This document shows, in pieces, positions 1 through 8,809 of a stretch of DNA of 64,000 bases. Numbering within the stretch: position 1 is the stretch's first letter; every line of letters begins with the position of its first letter. Location of the stretch: NCBI GenBank assembly GCA_003762715.1, contig RIBJ01000033.1:62001-126000 (forward strand), written 5' to 3'. The position numbers and the translations under genes were made by a program. The notes beneath the pieces are model-generated. The model worked only from the letters and a program-made list of their open reading frames with translations, did no database searches and was not told the DNA's origin. Origin of the DNA: Muribaculaceae bacterium Isolate-104 (HZI) (GTDB lineage Bacteria; Bacteroidota; Bacteroidia; Bacteroidales; Muribaculaceae).

Positions 1-26
1 AATCGCTGATAGTATATTGACGCAGG

Positions 27-1835
27 TTGGCGAAGCACAAAAAAACACAGGATTTAGTTGACAAAATATCAATTTTGCCGACGACTCCGGGAGTATATAT
101 GTACTACGACTCGGAGGGTACGGTTATATATGTAGGTAAGGCGAAAAACCTCAAGAGGAGGGTTTCGTCTTACTTCAACCGCACTCATGAGAGCACCCGC
201 ACGAATCTTCTGGTTCGCGCGATTGCAGACATGAAGTATATCGTGGTGCCTACAGAGCAGGACGCGCTCAATCTTGAAAACTCCATGATAAAGGAGTACA
301 AGCCCCGATACAATGTGCTGTTAAAGGACGACAAGTCCTATCCCTGGATTGTGGTGACAAAAGAACCCTTTCCCCGGGTGTTCATGACCCGCAAGAAGGT
401 GAAGGAGGGCGGACGATATTTCGGACCGTATACAGACATGGCTTCTGCCAGGACTGTTCTCGAACTTATTCACGAACTGTACCCGCTGCGCTCATGTCGC
501 CACCTGATAACCCCTGAAAGTGTAGAGCAAGGAAAGGGGAGGCTTTGCCTCGACTATCATATAAAGAGGTGTGGCGGACCCTGTGTGGGCAAGATTGGCT
601 GTGAGGAGTATGGCGCGCAGATAGAAAATGTGAAAAAGATTTTGCGCGGAGACCTTGCCGAGCTGCTGGAGTATCTTCATTCGGAGATGATGAGGCTGAG
701 TTCGGAACTGAGATTCGAAGAGGCGCAGACCCTCAAAGAAAAGTATCAGCTGGTGGAACGCTATTGCAGCAAAAGCGTCATTGTGAGTCAGACCATCGGC
801 GATATAGATGTTTTCGGTGTGTATGATGATGGCGGCGCGGAGGTCTTTGTCAATTACATGCATGTGCGCAGGGGGGCGGTTGTAAGGAGTGTGACTCTGG
901 AGTACCGCCGCAGGATGGACGAAAGCGTGGCTCAGCTGCTGGGCTATGCCATGTCGGAGATTTCAAGAACACTTGAGGTGGAGTTTGACAAAGTTCTGTG
1001 TGCAGTGCCGCCCGATGTCGAGATGCCGGGAGTTACCTTTGTGGTGCCGCAGCGAGGAGACAAGGCGAAGCTGCTTGATGTCAGCGAACGTAATGCGAGG
1101 CAGCATAAAATCGATATGCTTAACCATATGTCGAAGAAGAATCCCGAGCAGCGCACGCAGAAGCTCCTTGAGCGCATGAAAGCAGATTTCCGTCTGTCGG
1201 AGTTGCCACGGCACATAGAGTGTTTTGACAATTCAAACATTCAGGGTACAAATCCGGTGGCAAGCTGTGTGGTGTTCAAAGACGGCAAACCGTCTAAAAA
1301 AGATTACCGTCACTTTAATATAAAAACAGTCGAGGGCCCGGACGATTTTGCTTCAATGAAAGAGGTGCTCACCCGTCGTTACAGTCGTCTTGTCAGTGAA
1401 GGACAGCCGTTGCCACAGTTGATAGTGGTTGACGGCGGCAAGGGGCAGCTCAGCTCTGCCGTCGAGGCTTTGGACGATATGGGGCTGAGAGGCACAATCG
1501 CGGTTGTAGGCATTGCCAAGCGTCTTGAGGAGATTTATTTTCCCGGCGACTCTGTTCCATTGTATGTCGATAAAAATTCCGAGTCGCTGCGGGTAGTGCA
1601 GCAATTGCGTGACGAGGCACACCGCTTCGGAATAACACACCACCGCAACCGCCGCAGCAAGAGCCAGCTTGTGAGCGAGCTTGATTCAATCAAGGGCATA
1701 GGACAGAAAACCAAAGAGGCTTTGCTGGTACACTTCAAATCTCTTAAACGGATAAAAGAGAGTGATTTGGACGAGCTTGCGTCTTTAGTCGGGCCGTCGC
1801 GTGCCTCAATAATTTACAACGCATTTCATGAATAG
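27..1835 (+). CDS. uvrC: UvrABC excinuclease subunit C
   Basis: Makes the dual incisions of nucleotide excision repair with UvrA and UvrB in the cytoplasm. The 602 residues are full length for the family. The N-terminal GIY-YIG nuclease (about residues 15-95) shows GVYMYY and IYVGKAKNLKRR. A UVR/UvrB-binding helix pair lies near 213-248 (RFEEAQTLKEKY). The RNase H-like endonuclease covers about 395-540 (ECFDNSNIQG, VVDGGKGQL), and a helix-hairpin-helix ends the protein (IKGIGQKTKEALL). The start is TTG; an in-frame stop at 18-20 leaves no room for an earlier start inside the window. The next reading frame is the endonuclease remnant 24 bases downstream, with no terminator between. Confidence 0.96.
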   Translation: MAKHKKTQDLVDKISILPTTPGVYMYYDSEGTVIYVGKAKNLKRRVSSYFNRTHESTRTNLLVRAIADMKYIVVPTEQDALNLENSMIKEYKPRYNVLLKDDKSYPWIVVTKEPFPRVFMTRKKVKEGGRYFGPYTDMASARTVLELIHELYPLRSCRHLITPESVEQGKGRLCLDYHIKRCGGPCVGKIGCEEYGAQIENVKKILRGDLAELLEYLHSEMMRLSSELRFEEAQTLKEKYQLVERYCSKSVIVSQTIGDIDVFGVYDDGGAEVFVNYMHVRRGAVVRSVTLEYRRRMDESVAQLLGYAMSEISRTLEVEFDKVLCAVPPDVEMPGVTFVVPQRGDKAKLLDVSERNARQHKIDMLNHMSKKNPEQRTQKLLERMKADFRLSELPRHIECFDNSNIQGTNPVASCVVFKDGKPSKKDYRHFNIKTVEGPDDFASMKEVLTRRYSRLVSEGQPLPQLIVVDGGKGQLSSAVEALDDMGLRGTIAVVGIAKRLEEIYFPGDSVPLYVDKNSESLRVVQQLRDEAHRFGITHHRNRRSKSQLVSELDSIKGIGQKTKEALLVHFKSLKRIKESDLDELASLVGPSRASIIYNAFHE

Positions 1836-1859
1836 GGTAAGTATCAGATAGTCAGCGAT

Positions 1860-2456
1860 ATGAATAGATTAACAATGGCATTTGTCGCTTTGTGTGTGTC
1901 CGTAGTGACCATGGCGGCAGAACAAAACAGGAATATTAATCTGATGTCATACAATGTGCGCAACTGTATTGGCATGGATGGTATGGTATCGGTTGACCGT
2001 GTTGCGGAAGTTATCACCCGAAATTCGCCGGAAGTGATTGCGCTACAGGAACTTGATAGCGTTACGGGACGCTCCGGCGGCAGATATGTGCTTGGTGAGA
2101 TTGCAGCAATGTGCGGCATGAAAGATCTTTCTTAGACCGACAGCGACTGCCGCGCCTCTGTTGATATAGTACGCGATATCGCCGGCAAGTCGTCAAAGCC
2201 ATTTCTTATAGCCGGAGATTTCAATGCTCACCCCGATTCGGAGGTTATGAAAGACTTTGACAAAGATTTCACTCCGCTTTCCAATACCGGTTTGCTAACC
2301 TTTCCTGCCGACAGCCCGGTTGAGACTCTTGACTACATTTTGCTCTATAATCCGAACAAAAAGCCGGTCAAGGTCAATACAGCCGCCGTTGTTGACGAGC
2401 CTGTAGCATCGGATCACCGGCCGATAGCAGTTTCTGTTGCTGTTTCCGCGTTATAG
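1860..2456 (+). pseudogene. Endonuclease/exonuclease/phosphatase family remnant
   Basis: Remnant of a secreted metal-dependent hydrolase of the endonuclease/exonuclease/phosphatase superfamily. The first 91 codons encode a signal peptide and the family's N-terminal motifs (LMSYNVRN, VIALQELDSVTGRS), then stop at TAG 2133-2135. The same frame resumes at once and encodes the C-terminal motifs (FLIAGDFNAHPDSE, LDYILLY, ASDHRPIAV) up to 2456. The two parts total about 198 codons, against roughly 270-290 in intact relatives as I recall them. The central block, which normally holds a catalytic histidine in a THLS-like motif, is therefore gone. The text around the stop (KDLS, stop, TDSD) looks like an internal in-frame deletion joined at HLSLTDSD, with the second leucine codon now TAG. 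Unlikely to give an active enzyme. Confidence 0.82.
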
Positions 2457-2478
2457 CGGGCTATTGATATTTTTTGCC

Positions 2479-2486
2479 TATCTTTG
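2479..2486 (+). promoter_or_regulatory. Probable -7 box (TATCTTTG) for the M28 peptidase gene
   Basis: TATCTTTG matches the Bacteroidota -7 consensus TAnnTTTG exactly and lies 25 bases before the ATG at 2512. No good TTTG is present at the usual 19-20 base distance upstream, so only the -7 half is supported. Confidence 0.45.
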
Positions 2487-2511
2487 TTGTAAACAATAAT
2501 TCGTACAGACC

Positions 2512-3513
2512 ATGAATAAAAGAATAACCGCCATTACTGCCGGATTGCTGGCTGTAACCGCGTTGGCGCAGTCGCCTAAAGACAAAGGCTACGCTACAAT
2601 TGACAGAGCCACTGCCGAAGCTCACATAGGCTTCCTTGCGTCAGATGAGCTTGAAGGGAGAGAAGCCGGATATAAATCCGGACGCATAGCCGGCAATTAT
2701 GTGCTCGCCCAGCTGAAATCGCTTGGCATCCAACCCTGGAATGGCTCAAGCTATGAGCAGCCTTTTGAAGCCTATCGCATAGAGCGTCAGAAAAAGGGAA
2801 GTTATCAGGTTCATCCCGACAGTATCGCGAAGCTGAAAGAAGGAGTACACCAGAAACTGAACCTACGCAACATTATAGGTATGATTCCGGGCAAGAAATC
2901 CGATGAGTATGTCATTATCGGCGCGCATTATGACCATATAGGCATGGACCCGCTTCTTGATGGCGACCGGATATATAACGGCGCGGATGACAATGCCTCC
3001 GGAGTGGCTGCTGTTCTTCAGATAGCGCGCGCTTTCATGGCGAGCGGCATTCAGCCGGAGCGAAATGTGCTTTTTGCGTTGTGGGACGGGGAGGAGAAAG
3101 GACTGCTCGGCTCTGAACATTTCATGCTGAATTGGGATGACCCGACAAAAATCAAGGGCTATCTCAATTTCGATATGATAGGCAGAAACAATAACGAGGC
3201 AAATCCGGAGCATGTGGTGTATTTCTACACCGCAGCCTATCCGGAGTTTGAAAAATGGCTGCGCGGAGACATTAAAGAGCGCGGGCTGGCACTTAAACCC
3301 GATTATCGTGCGTGGGATCGACCTATCGGCGGTGGCGACAACGGCTCCTTTGCCAAGAGGGATGTACCCGTCATATGGTATCACACCGACGGACACAAAG
3401 ACTATCACATGCCCGGCGACCATGCCGATAAAATCAATTACCCCAAAACGGTTGACATAACCCGCGCGGCTTATCTTAATCTTTGGAATCTTGCCAACAA
3501 CTTCGGCGAGTGA
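2512..3513 (+). CDS. M28 family zinc aminopeptidase, exported
   Basis: Predicted exported metallopeptidase that releases amino acids from peptides, probably in the periplasm or at the cell surface. A signal peptide occupies about residues 1-19 (MNKRITAITAGLLAVTALAQ). The M28 zinc ligands are recognisable in order: His in GAHYDHIG, Asp in NGADDNASG, the Glu pair in DGEEKGLLGSEHF, Asp in FDMIGR and His in WYHTDGHKDYH. At 333 residues it is complete for this Bacteroidota subfamily. It has its own -7 promoter box upstream and is not clearly linked in function to its neighbours. Substrate preference cannot be read from the sequence. Confidence 0.92.
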   Translation: MNKRITAITAGLLAVTALAQSPKDKGYATIDRATAEAHIGFLASDELEGREAGYKSGRIAGNYVLAQLKSLGIQPWNGSSYEQPFEAYRIERQKKGSYQVHPDSIAKLKEGVHQKLNLRNIIGMIPGKKSDEYVIIGAHYDHIGMDPLLDGDRIYNGADDNASGVAAVLQIARAFMASGIQPERNVLFALWDGEEKGLLGSEHFMLNWDDPTKIKGYLNFDMIGRNNNEANPEHVVYFYTAAYPEFEKWLRGDIKERGLALKPDYRAWDRPIGGGDNGSFAKRDVPVIWYHTDGHKDYHMPGDHADKINYPKTVDITRAAYLNLWNLANNFGE

Positions 3514-3589
3514 CATCGCTCTGCGGCGGCATGTCAAAAAAAATGACTAATTTTACCGCATATCTGTGTCAAATAAAAATACAAACCGG

Positions 3590-4702
3590 ATGAACGAAAA
3601 ACGAAAAATAAGAGTAGGCATAACTCAGGGAGACATAAACGGTGTTGGCTATGAGGTGATTCTCAAGGCTCTTGAAGATGACCGCATGCTTGAGTTGTGT
3701 ACTCCTGTAATATACGGGTCGGCAAAAATAGCCGCCTATTATAGAAAAGGCGCACTGGCAAATCCTATTCAGCTCAATCAGATTTCTGCGGCTGCCGATG
3801 CCCGCGAAGACCAGTATAATATAATAAATGTCGTGGGCGAGGATGTGAAGGTTGAGCCGGGAGTACCCTCAGCAGAGTCCGGAGCTGCAGCTTTTGCCGC
3901 TCTTGAACGGGCGGTGACGGATCTTCGCGGCGGTGACATAGACGTGCTGGTAACTGCGCCCATAGACAAGCATACAATACAGAGCAGCACTTTTCACTTT
4001 CCGGGTCACACCGAGTATCTCCAGGCGTCACTTGCCGAAAACGGCGAGCAGTCTATGATGATAATGTGCAATCCGTCCACGGGCTTGCGCATCGCACAGG
4101 TCACAGCCCATATACCGCTTGCCAAAGTGGCTGAATCAGTTACAAAGGAAAGGATAATAGAAAAGATAAAGCAGTTCGAGGCATCGCTTAAAAAAGATTT
4201 CGGCGTGAACCATCCCCGCATTGCGGTACTGTCGCTCAACCCCCATGCAGGAGAGCAAGGCTTGCTTGGCAGCGAGGAAATCAATGAAATAATCCCGGCT
4301 ATAGAAGCGTGTCAGGCTGCCAAAATAAGCTGTTACGGACCCTATGCGAGCGATGGATTTTTCGGTTCGGGTCAGTTTGCCCGTTTTGACGGAGTTCTGG
4401 CTATGTATCACGACCAGGGTCTCGCTCCGTTCAAAACCATGTCTATGGACAGCGGGGTAAATTTCACTGCCGGTCTGCCGTTTGTGCGTACCTCGCCTGA
4501 CCATGGAACCGCCTATGATATCGCCGGAAAAGGCATTGCTGATGCAGATTCCATGCGTCAGGCAATATTCGAGGCTATCGATATTTTCCGTAACCGGTCG
4601 CGTTACAGCAGAGCTTATGCCAATCCCTTGCGTCGGCAGTACATCGAAAAAAACAAGAACGACAATGTGGTTCTTGATCTTACAAAAACGGACGAATCCT
4701 GA
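3590..4702 (+). CDS. pdxA: 4-hydroxythreonine-4-phosphate dehydrogenase
   Basis: NAD-dependent oxidation of 4-phosphohydroxy-threonine in the DXP-dependent pyridoxal phosphate pathway, in the cytosol. Metal-binding histidines are visible in FPGHTEYL, TAHIPLAKV and MYHDQGLAPFK, and the family's N-terminal VGITQGDINGVGYEVI is intact. I chose ATG 3590 (370 residues, opening MNEKRKIRVGIT). A GTG at 3566 would add eight residues, but it lies just after a weak -7-like TAATTTTA around 3549-3556. The stop overlaps the start of the nucleotidyltransferase by one base, so the two are translationally coupled. pdxB of the same pathway lies 34 kb away at 38983. Confidence 0.95.
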   Translation: MNEKRKIRVGITQGDINGVGYEVILKALEDDRMLELCTPVIYGSAKIAAYYRKGALANPIQLNQISAAADAREDQYNIINVVGEDVKVEPGVPSAESGAAAFAALERAVTDLRGGDIDVLVTAPIDKHTIQSSTFHFPGHTEYLQASLAENGEQSMMIMCNPSTGLRIAQVTAHIPLAKVAESVTKERIIEKIKQFEASLKKDFGVNHPRIAVLSLNPHAGEQGLLGSEEINEIIPAIEACQAAKISCYGPYASDGFFGSGQFARFDGVLAMYHDQGLAPFKTMSMDSGVNFTAGLPFVRTSPDHGTAYDIAGKGIADADSMRQAIFEAIDIFRNRSRYSRAYANPLRRQYIEKNKNDNVVLDLTKTDES

Positions 4703-5418
4703 TGAACTATGCTATCATAGCGGCAGGCGAGGGCTCCCGACTTGCAGCAGAGGGAGTGGACGCGCCGAAACCTCTGGTGAAAATCGGCGGAGAAACCCTG
4801 TTGGAGCGCCTTGTCGGCATTTTTTTGCGATGCGGGGCTGAAAGCATAAACATAATAGTCAGCGCACGCAACGAGGAGGTTATTGCTCATGCTAATGAAA
4901 TAGCGGCGCGGAGCGCTGTACCGGTAAACGTGGTGGTAAAAAACACGCCCGATTCCATGCACAGTTTCGCCGAAGTGACCCGCGGGATGTGTGGCAAATT
5001 CTGTGTCACGACTGTCGACACGGTTTTCAACACGGCTGAATTCGAGCGTTATATTAAAGCGTTTGAGTCGGACGACATTGTCGACGGATACATGGCTGTG
5101 ACCTCTTATGTCAATGATGAGAAGCCTCTGTTTGTGGCAACAGACCCAAGCCTGAACATCACCGCATTTCGTGATGTGGCGGCGGCAGACACGCGCTATG
5201 TTAGCGGCGGCATATACGGGCTTGACGAAAAAGCACTCGAAGTACTGGATGCGTGTTTGCGCGACGGAACTTCAAGGATGCGCAATTTCCAGCGGGCGCT
5301 TGTAGCAGGCGGCTTGCGGCTGAAAGCTTATCCGATGGGGAAAATCATAGATATAGACCACGCTGCCGATATTGACGTGGCGCAGTCGTTATTGCAAGAG
5401 TATAACCACACCATATAG
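4702..5418 (+). CDS. Sugar/alditol-phosphate nucleotidyltransferase (MobA/LicC-like fold)
   Basis: Predicted cytosolic enzyme that joins an NTP to a phosphorylated sugar or polyol. The N-terminus IIAAGEGSRLAAEG followed by APKPLVKIGGETLLERL is the nucleotide-binding signature of the sugar nucleotidyltransferase superfamily. TVDTVF near residue 112 and IDIDHAADID near the C-terminus supply the usual metal-binding acidic residues. The 238-residue length fits a single-domain enzyme of the MobA-like or LicC-like type. It overlaps pdxA by one base and is followed 12 bases later by an ATP-grasp gene. The convergent operon on the other strand encodes a CDP-alcohol phosphatidyltransferase. A CTP:phospho-polyol cytidylyltransferase role is attractive but unproven. 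Confidence 0.8.
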   Translation: MNYAIIAAGEGSRLAAEGVDAPKPLVKIGGETLLERLVGIFLRCGAESINIIVSARNEEVIAHANEIAARSAVPVNVVVKNTPDSMHSFAEVTRGMCGKFCVTTVDTVFNTAEFERYIKAFESDDIVDGYMAVTSYVNDEKPLFVATDPSLNITAFRDVAAADTRYVSGGIYGLDEKALEVLDACLRDGTSRMRNFQRALVAGGLRLKAYPMGKIIDIDHAADIDVAQSLLQEYNHTI

Positions 5419-5430
5419 CTTTAGAAAACC

Positions 5431-6315
5431 ATGGCTGAAATCAGAATTGCTGCAATAAAGAGAGCCGGGGCGTTCTCTCCAAATCATATCGGCAACGACA
5501 CCGCCATTCTCAATGTCGTGTCAGAGCAGTTGCGCAAACGAGGCTGTGAGGTGAGCGTGTACAGCGAAGAGCAGCTTGTGTCTGGCGCTGTGTCCGAACG
5601 CATTATCGTGAATATGTGTCGAGAGCGGCGTTCCATAGAGGTTCTTCAGGAGAAAGAAGAGCAAGGGTGTCTGGTTGTAAATTCCGGTTACGGCATAGAA
5701 AACTGTACGCGTGAACGCATGACAAGAATACTTGTCGGAAGCAATATACCGCACCCCGAAAGCCTGATTGTCAACACCGACGAGGCTGTGCGCGGTCGGC
5801 TTGAGGAAGCCGGTTTTAGCCGTTGCTGGATTAAACGCGGCGATTTTCACACCATGCACCGTGAGGATGTGAGCTATGTGCGCCATGCTACAGAAGCGCA
5901 GGAAGTTTTGCAGGAATATTTTCTCCGTGGCATAAAGAGGGCTGTTATAAGCAAACACCTCGAAGGCGACCTGATAAAGTTTTATGGAGTTGCAGACAGC
6001 CCGTTTTTCTACTGGTTTTATCCGTTTAATGAGGCTCATAGCAAATTCGGCTACGAGGCAATAAACGGAAACGCTGAAAATATCGGTTTTGATGAGGAGG
6101 CTCTGAAGAAAATATGCCGTGACTCGGCAGAGATTCTTGATGTGAAAATATACGGAGGCGACTGCATTGTGTCTCCCGAGGGAGATATAAAGATTATAGA
6201 CTTCAACGATTGGCCGAGTTTTGCTCCCTGCCGTAATGAGGCGGGACCTCATATCGCAAAATCCATAATGGCAAGCATCAAAACATTTGTGGAGAACGGC
6301 GGCTCAGCAAGGTAA
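5431..6315 (+). CDS. ATP-grasp-like protein
   Basis: A 294-residue soluble protein resembling ATP-grasp ligases. The central domain has a lysine-bearing strand (WIKRGDF, then VISKHLEGDLIKFYGV), and the C-terminal metal-binding strand EGDIKIIDFNDWPSF ends near residue 265, as in RimK/glutathione-synthetase-type enzymes. These enzymes form an amide or other bond using ATP and an acyl phosphate. The substrate is unknown. The N-terminal 100 residues look like the family's pre-ATP-grasp Rossmann-like domain (ERIIVNMCRERRSIE). It sits 12 bases after the nucleotidyltransferase gene, so the two probably work in one pathway. It is convergent with the GtrA gene, with only 22 bases between them and no clear terminator. 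Confidence 0.7.
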   Translation: MAEIRIAAIKRAGAFSPNHIGNDTAILNVVSEQLRKRGCEVSVYSEEQLVSGAVSERIIVNMCRERRSIEVLQEKEEQGCLVVNSGYGIENCTRERMTRILVGSNIPHPESLIVNTDEAVRGRLEEAGFSRCWIKRGDFHTMHREDVSYVRHATEAQEVLQEYFLRGIKRAVISKHLEGDLIKFYGVADSPFFYWFYPFNEAHSKFGYEAINGNAENIGFDEEALKKICRDSAEILDVKIYGGDCIVSPEGDIKIIDFNDWPSFAPCRNEAGPHIAKSIMASIKTFVENGGSAR

Positions 6316-6337
6316 CCGCCACAGGCAGCCGAGTGTG

Positions 6338-6898
6338 TTAATCCCTACCTGTTTTGTTGAGTTTCAAGGCGTTCAGCATTCTTTCGATGCCGGAGTCAAG
6401 GCGTGTCACTCTGAACACAAAGTGGCGCTGCAGGAGGAAATTCCAGAACAAAGACACCATTAGAGCCACAAAAAGTCGTGAAACCATAAATGTGCCGTTG
6501 TTCGATACCATGAATATGTTTTCCTGAAGCCATACACAGTCTTTTACAAGATAGTATACCACCTGTGTGCCGTAACTGTTGAGCAGCAGCGAGCCGGTCC
6601 AGACCAACGAGAATTTAAAAAGAGCGATGCGCCAGTTTACACTATCGGCATGGAATGTAAACCGATAGTTGATCAGGCAGTTCAGCACGCCTCCGATAAA
6701 GGCGCCTATTGCGGTGGATAGAAAAGGCGTCAGATGTAGCAGAGAGAAGGCAAGAAATGCGGTAAACGTATCAATCCAGCCACACAGCTGAGAGGATACG
6801 CTTGATCGCAGCAGGGTATAAAACAACCCGTCGTTGTGAAGGATTTTTTTCTTTACCCGTCCTAATTTTTCTTTTGCGTCTTTTCGAGCCGACTTCAT
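6338..6898 (-). CDS. GtrA family membrane protein
   Basis: A 186-residue integral membrane protein with about four hydrophobic helices and the GtrA/DPMS-like hallmarks NYRFTFH in the middle and FWNFLLQRHFVFR at the end. GtrA proteins are thought to help move lipid-linked sugars or other lipid intermediates across the inner membrane. The start abuts the stop of the upstream CDP-alcohol phosphatidyltransferase with no spacer, so the two form an operon. A positively charged N-terminus of about 20 residues (KSARKDAKEKLGRVKKK) precedes the first helix. The pairing suggests a role in handling a lipid or lipid-linked head group, but the cargo is not known. Confidence 0.85.
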   Translation of the reverse strand: MKSARKDAKEKLGRVKKKILHNDGLFYTLLRSSVSSQLCGWIDTFTAFLAFSLLHLTPFLSTAIGAFIGGVLNCLINYRFTFHADSVNWRIALFKFSLVWTGSLLLNSYGTQVVYYLVKDCVWLQENIFMVSNNGTFMVSRLFVALMVSLFWNFLLQRHFVFRVTRLDSGIERMLNALKLNKTGRD

Positions 6899-7591
6899 TT
6901 ATTTCTTTTGCGAGGGTTTCAGCGGGTCAATTTTTGCAAGAGCCTTGAGGTCTTTTGTCATTGAGATGATGTATGCCAGATACAGTCCGGCTGCTATGAC
7001 AGCACCAAGGCAGTCGTATATGGTGAATGTGTGGCTGCCTAATTCCATGTTTATCTCTTTCAGCGGGGTGTACATATAAAGCATGAACACCGCTATGATA
7101 ATCAGTCTCATCTCAGTCGGTCCGAGGCTCGCGTAGGTGAGCTGGAATCTGTTGATTACTATGGTGGAGAGGTATGTGTAGATTGACAGACAAAGATAAC
7201 CGCCCATTATAAATAGTGATATGCTCAGGTCCATCAACGGCGAGAGTCCGAGACCCATGCATATGAGGCAAGTGGTGAGCGCATCAAGTGAATGGTCTAT
7301 GAAAAAACCGTATTTTGGACGTTGGGTGTCGCGCACGCGAGCCAACGAACCGTCAAGGCTGTCACCGAACCAGTTGATTGCAAGTCCCAGTGCCGCCAGC
7401 CAGAAATAGTTGACATTGCATTGCGCCATCCAGCAGAATGCGGCATATATTACAGCGCCTGCGACACCTATGTATGTCAGCATGTCGGAGGTAACCCAGG
7501 CGGGCATACGATTTGCCATCCACACCAACAGCCTTTTCTCTGCGGCATTGAGCAAGGATGTCTGTATGCGTTCTGCGTTTTCGTTTCCCAT
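6899..7591 (-). CDS. CDP-alcohol phosphatidyltransferase (canonical motif)
   Basis: Inner-membrane enzyme that exchanges CMP of a CDP-linked donor for an alcohol or alcohol phosphate. The catalytic motif D-x2-D-G-x2-A-R-x8-G-x3-D-x3-D is complete at about residues 79-105 (DSLDGSLARVRD, then YGFFIDHSLD). The 230 residues contain about six hydrophobic helices. It is first in a two-gene unit with the GtrA gene. The divergent operon on the other strand contains a second, different enzyme of the same superfamily as well as inositol-phosphate synthase, so an inositol or inositol-phosphate acceptor is plausible. A phosphatidylglycerophosphate synthase is also possible. Confidence 0.88.
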   Translation of the reverse strand: MGNENAERIQTSLLNAAEKRLLVWMANRMPAWVTSDMLTYIGVAGAVIYAAFCWMAQCNVNYFWLAALGLAINWFGDSLDGSLARVRDTQRPKYGFFIDHSLDALTTCLICMGLGLSPLMDLSISLFIMGGYLCLSIYTYLSTIVINRFQLTYASLGPTEMRLIIIAVFMLYMYTPLKEINMELGSHTFTIYDCLGAVIAAGLYLAYIISMTKDLKALAKIDPLKPSQKK

Positions 7592-7945
7592 AATCTTAAT
7601 AAGTTAAGTTCATAATAATGATTTGGCAGGCAGTGTCATCAGCCGCTGTAGAGGCTGAATCGCCATAATTCTAAAATTATTGCAAAGGTACACAAAAATC
7701 AGTTAACGCCATTATAAAAAATAAGCGTCGGGCAAAAACACCGGCAAAAATATACCCGAACCGCCGGCATTTCACGATTTCAGGCAATTTCCTTGCAGAT
7801 TACGGGGATTCTGGCGAAATTTGCTAAGAAATTGCGATAGTGCGGCTTTGCGTTACCTGCCGGTAAAAATTGCGGCGGTCGGTGTTTCTGCGCGTATTGC
7901 ATTGTTTTTCAGTTCTTATTTAGTAATTCAACCAGCGTGTAGAAT
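7592..7945. other. Divergent intergenic region
   Basis: 354 bases between two divergent lipid-metabolism genes. The minus-strand gene has a perfect -7 box, TACCTTTG, read on the minus strand at 7683-7690, giving a leader of about 85 bases. I find no equally good box for the plus-strand acyltransferase gene at 7946. The rest is AT-rich with no ORF of note and no convincing hairpin with a T-run. Confidence 0.6.
7683..7690 (-). promoter_or_regulatory. -7 promoter box (TACCTTTG, minus strand)
   Basis: Exact TAnnTTTG on the minus strand (CAAAGGTA on plus), upstream of the CDP-alcohol phosphatidyltransferase/GtrA unit. The -33 element is weak at the expected distance. Confidence 0.5.
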
Positions 7946-8809
7946 ATGATAATCAAGGATCTGGCATCGCAGAACGATGAGATAAGGCAGGATGTGCTCA
8001 ACTATGATGACATCCGCCAGATAATACCTAAACTTGACGGACACGAGAAGTTGGTGAACCGGCTTCTTCACTTTTTGTCGGTAGACAAAGTAAACGCTGT
8101 TCACCGCAAGTGTTGCGACACCCCCGGACCGGAGTTTACACGGCGTCTGCTGCTTGAGGAGCTGAAGATAAAGCTCCGTATAGACAACGAGCAGGTTCTT
8201 GACAATCTGCCAGAAGGAGCTTTCATCACGGTCAGCAATCACCCGTTCGGGGCCCTTGACGGCATTGCGCTCATACACCTTATCGGTTCGCGCCGCCCGA
8301 AATTTAAAGTCATGGTCAACATGGTATTGAATAAAATATCAGCCATGAGACCTAATTTTATCGCTGTTGATGCCTGGGCGCAGGAGGACCCCGCCAAACG
8401 CATGGTGTCGGTACTCGGCATCCGTCAGTCTTTGCGTCAGCTTGCCGAAGGGGAGCCTCTTGGCTTTTTCCCGGCTGGAGCCATGAGCAAGGTCAACTGG
8501 AAGTACCAGCAGATAGACCGTCCGTGGCAGGATTCCGTACTTCAGATAATATACAGGGCGAATGTGCCTGTGGTGCCGATATTTTTCCATGGCGGCAACA
8601 GCCTTTGGTGCAATATTCTCGGTCATGTATTCTGGGCGGCACGCTCGCTCCGCCTCCCGGCGGAGGTGTTCCGTAAGAAAGGAAAGGAAATGCACATCAG
8701 TGTCGGCGACATCATCACCCCTGAGGAGCAGGCCAAGTATCGCGAAAACCCTGCAACGCTCGGCAAATTCCTTCGCGAACGTACTTATGCCCTCAGGTCA
8801 TTCAAATGA
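7946..8809 (+). CDS. Lysophospholipid acyltransferase (hemolysin-like LPLAT family)
   Basis: Membrane-associated acyltransferase expected to add an acyl chain to a lysolipid or related acceptor. The catalytic block is VSNHPFGALDGIALIH around residues 93-108, and GFFPAGAMSKV carries the glycine-rich acceptor motif. His and Asp are separated by five residues rather than the four of classical PlsC (HX4D); the HP-x-G-x-x-D-G form is that of the hemolysin-like LPLAT branch. The 287 residues have no long transmembrane helix. The stop overlaps the next start as ATGA, so it is coupled to the CDP-alcohol phosphatidyltransferase and is probably part of a phospholipid or amino-lipid assembly pathway. 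Confidence 0.85.
   Translation: MIIKDLASQNDEIRQDVLNYDDIRQIIPKLDGHEKLVNRLLHFLSVDKVNAVHRKCCDTPGPEFTRRLLLEELKIKLRIDNEQVLDNLPEGAFITVSNHPFGALDGIALIHLIGSRRPKFKVMVNMVLNKISAMRPNFIAVDAWAQEDPAKRMVSVLGIRQSLRQLAEGEPLGFFPAGAMSKVNWKYQQIDRPWQDSVLQIIYRANVPVVPIFFHGGNSLWCNILGHVFWAARSLRLPAEVFRKKGKEMHISVGDIITPEEQAKYRENPATLGKFLRERTYALRSFK

Noticed and set aside
3514-3540. Possible terminator after the M28 peptidase gene (GACAT...ATGTC then A-run)
   Set aside because: The stem has only about five pairs and is followed by A, not T, on the coding strand.
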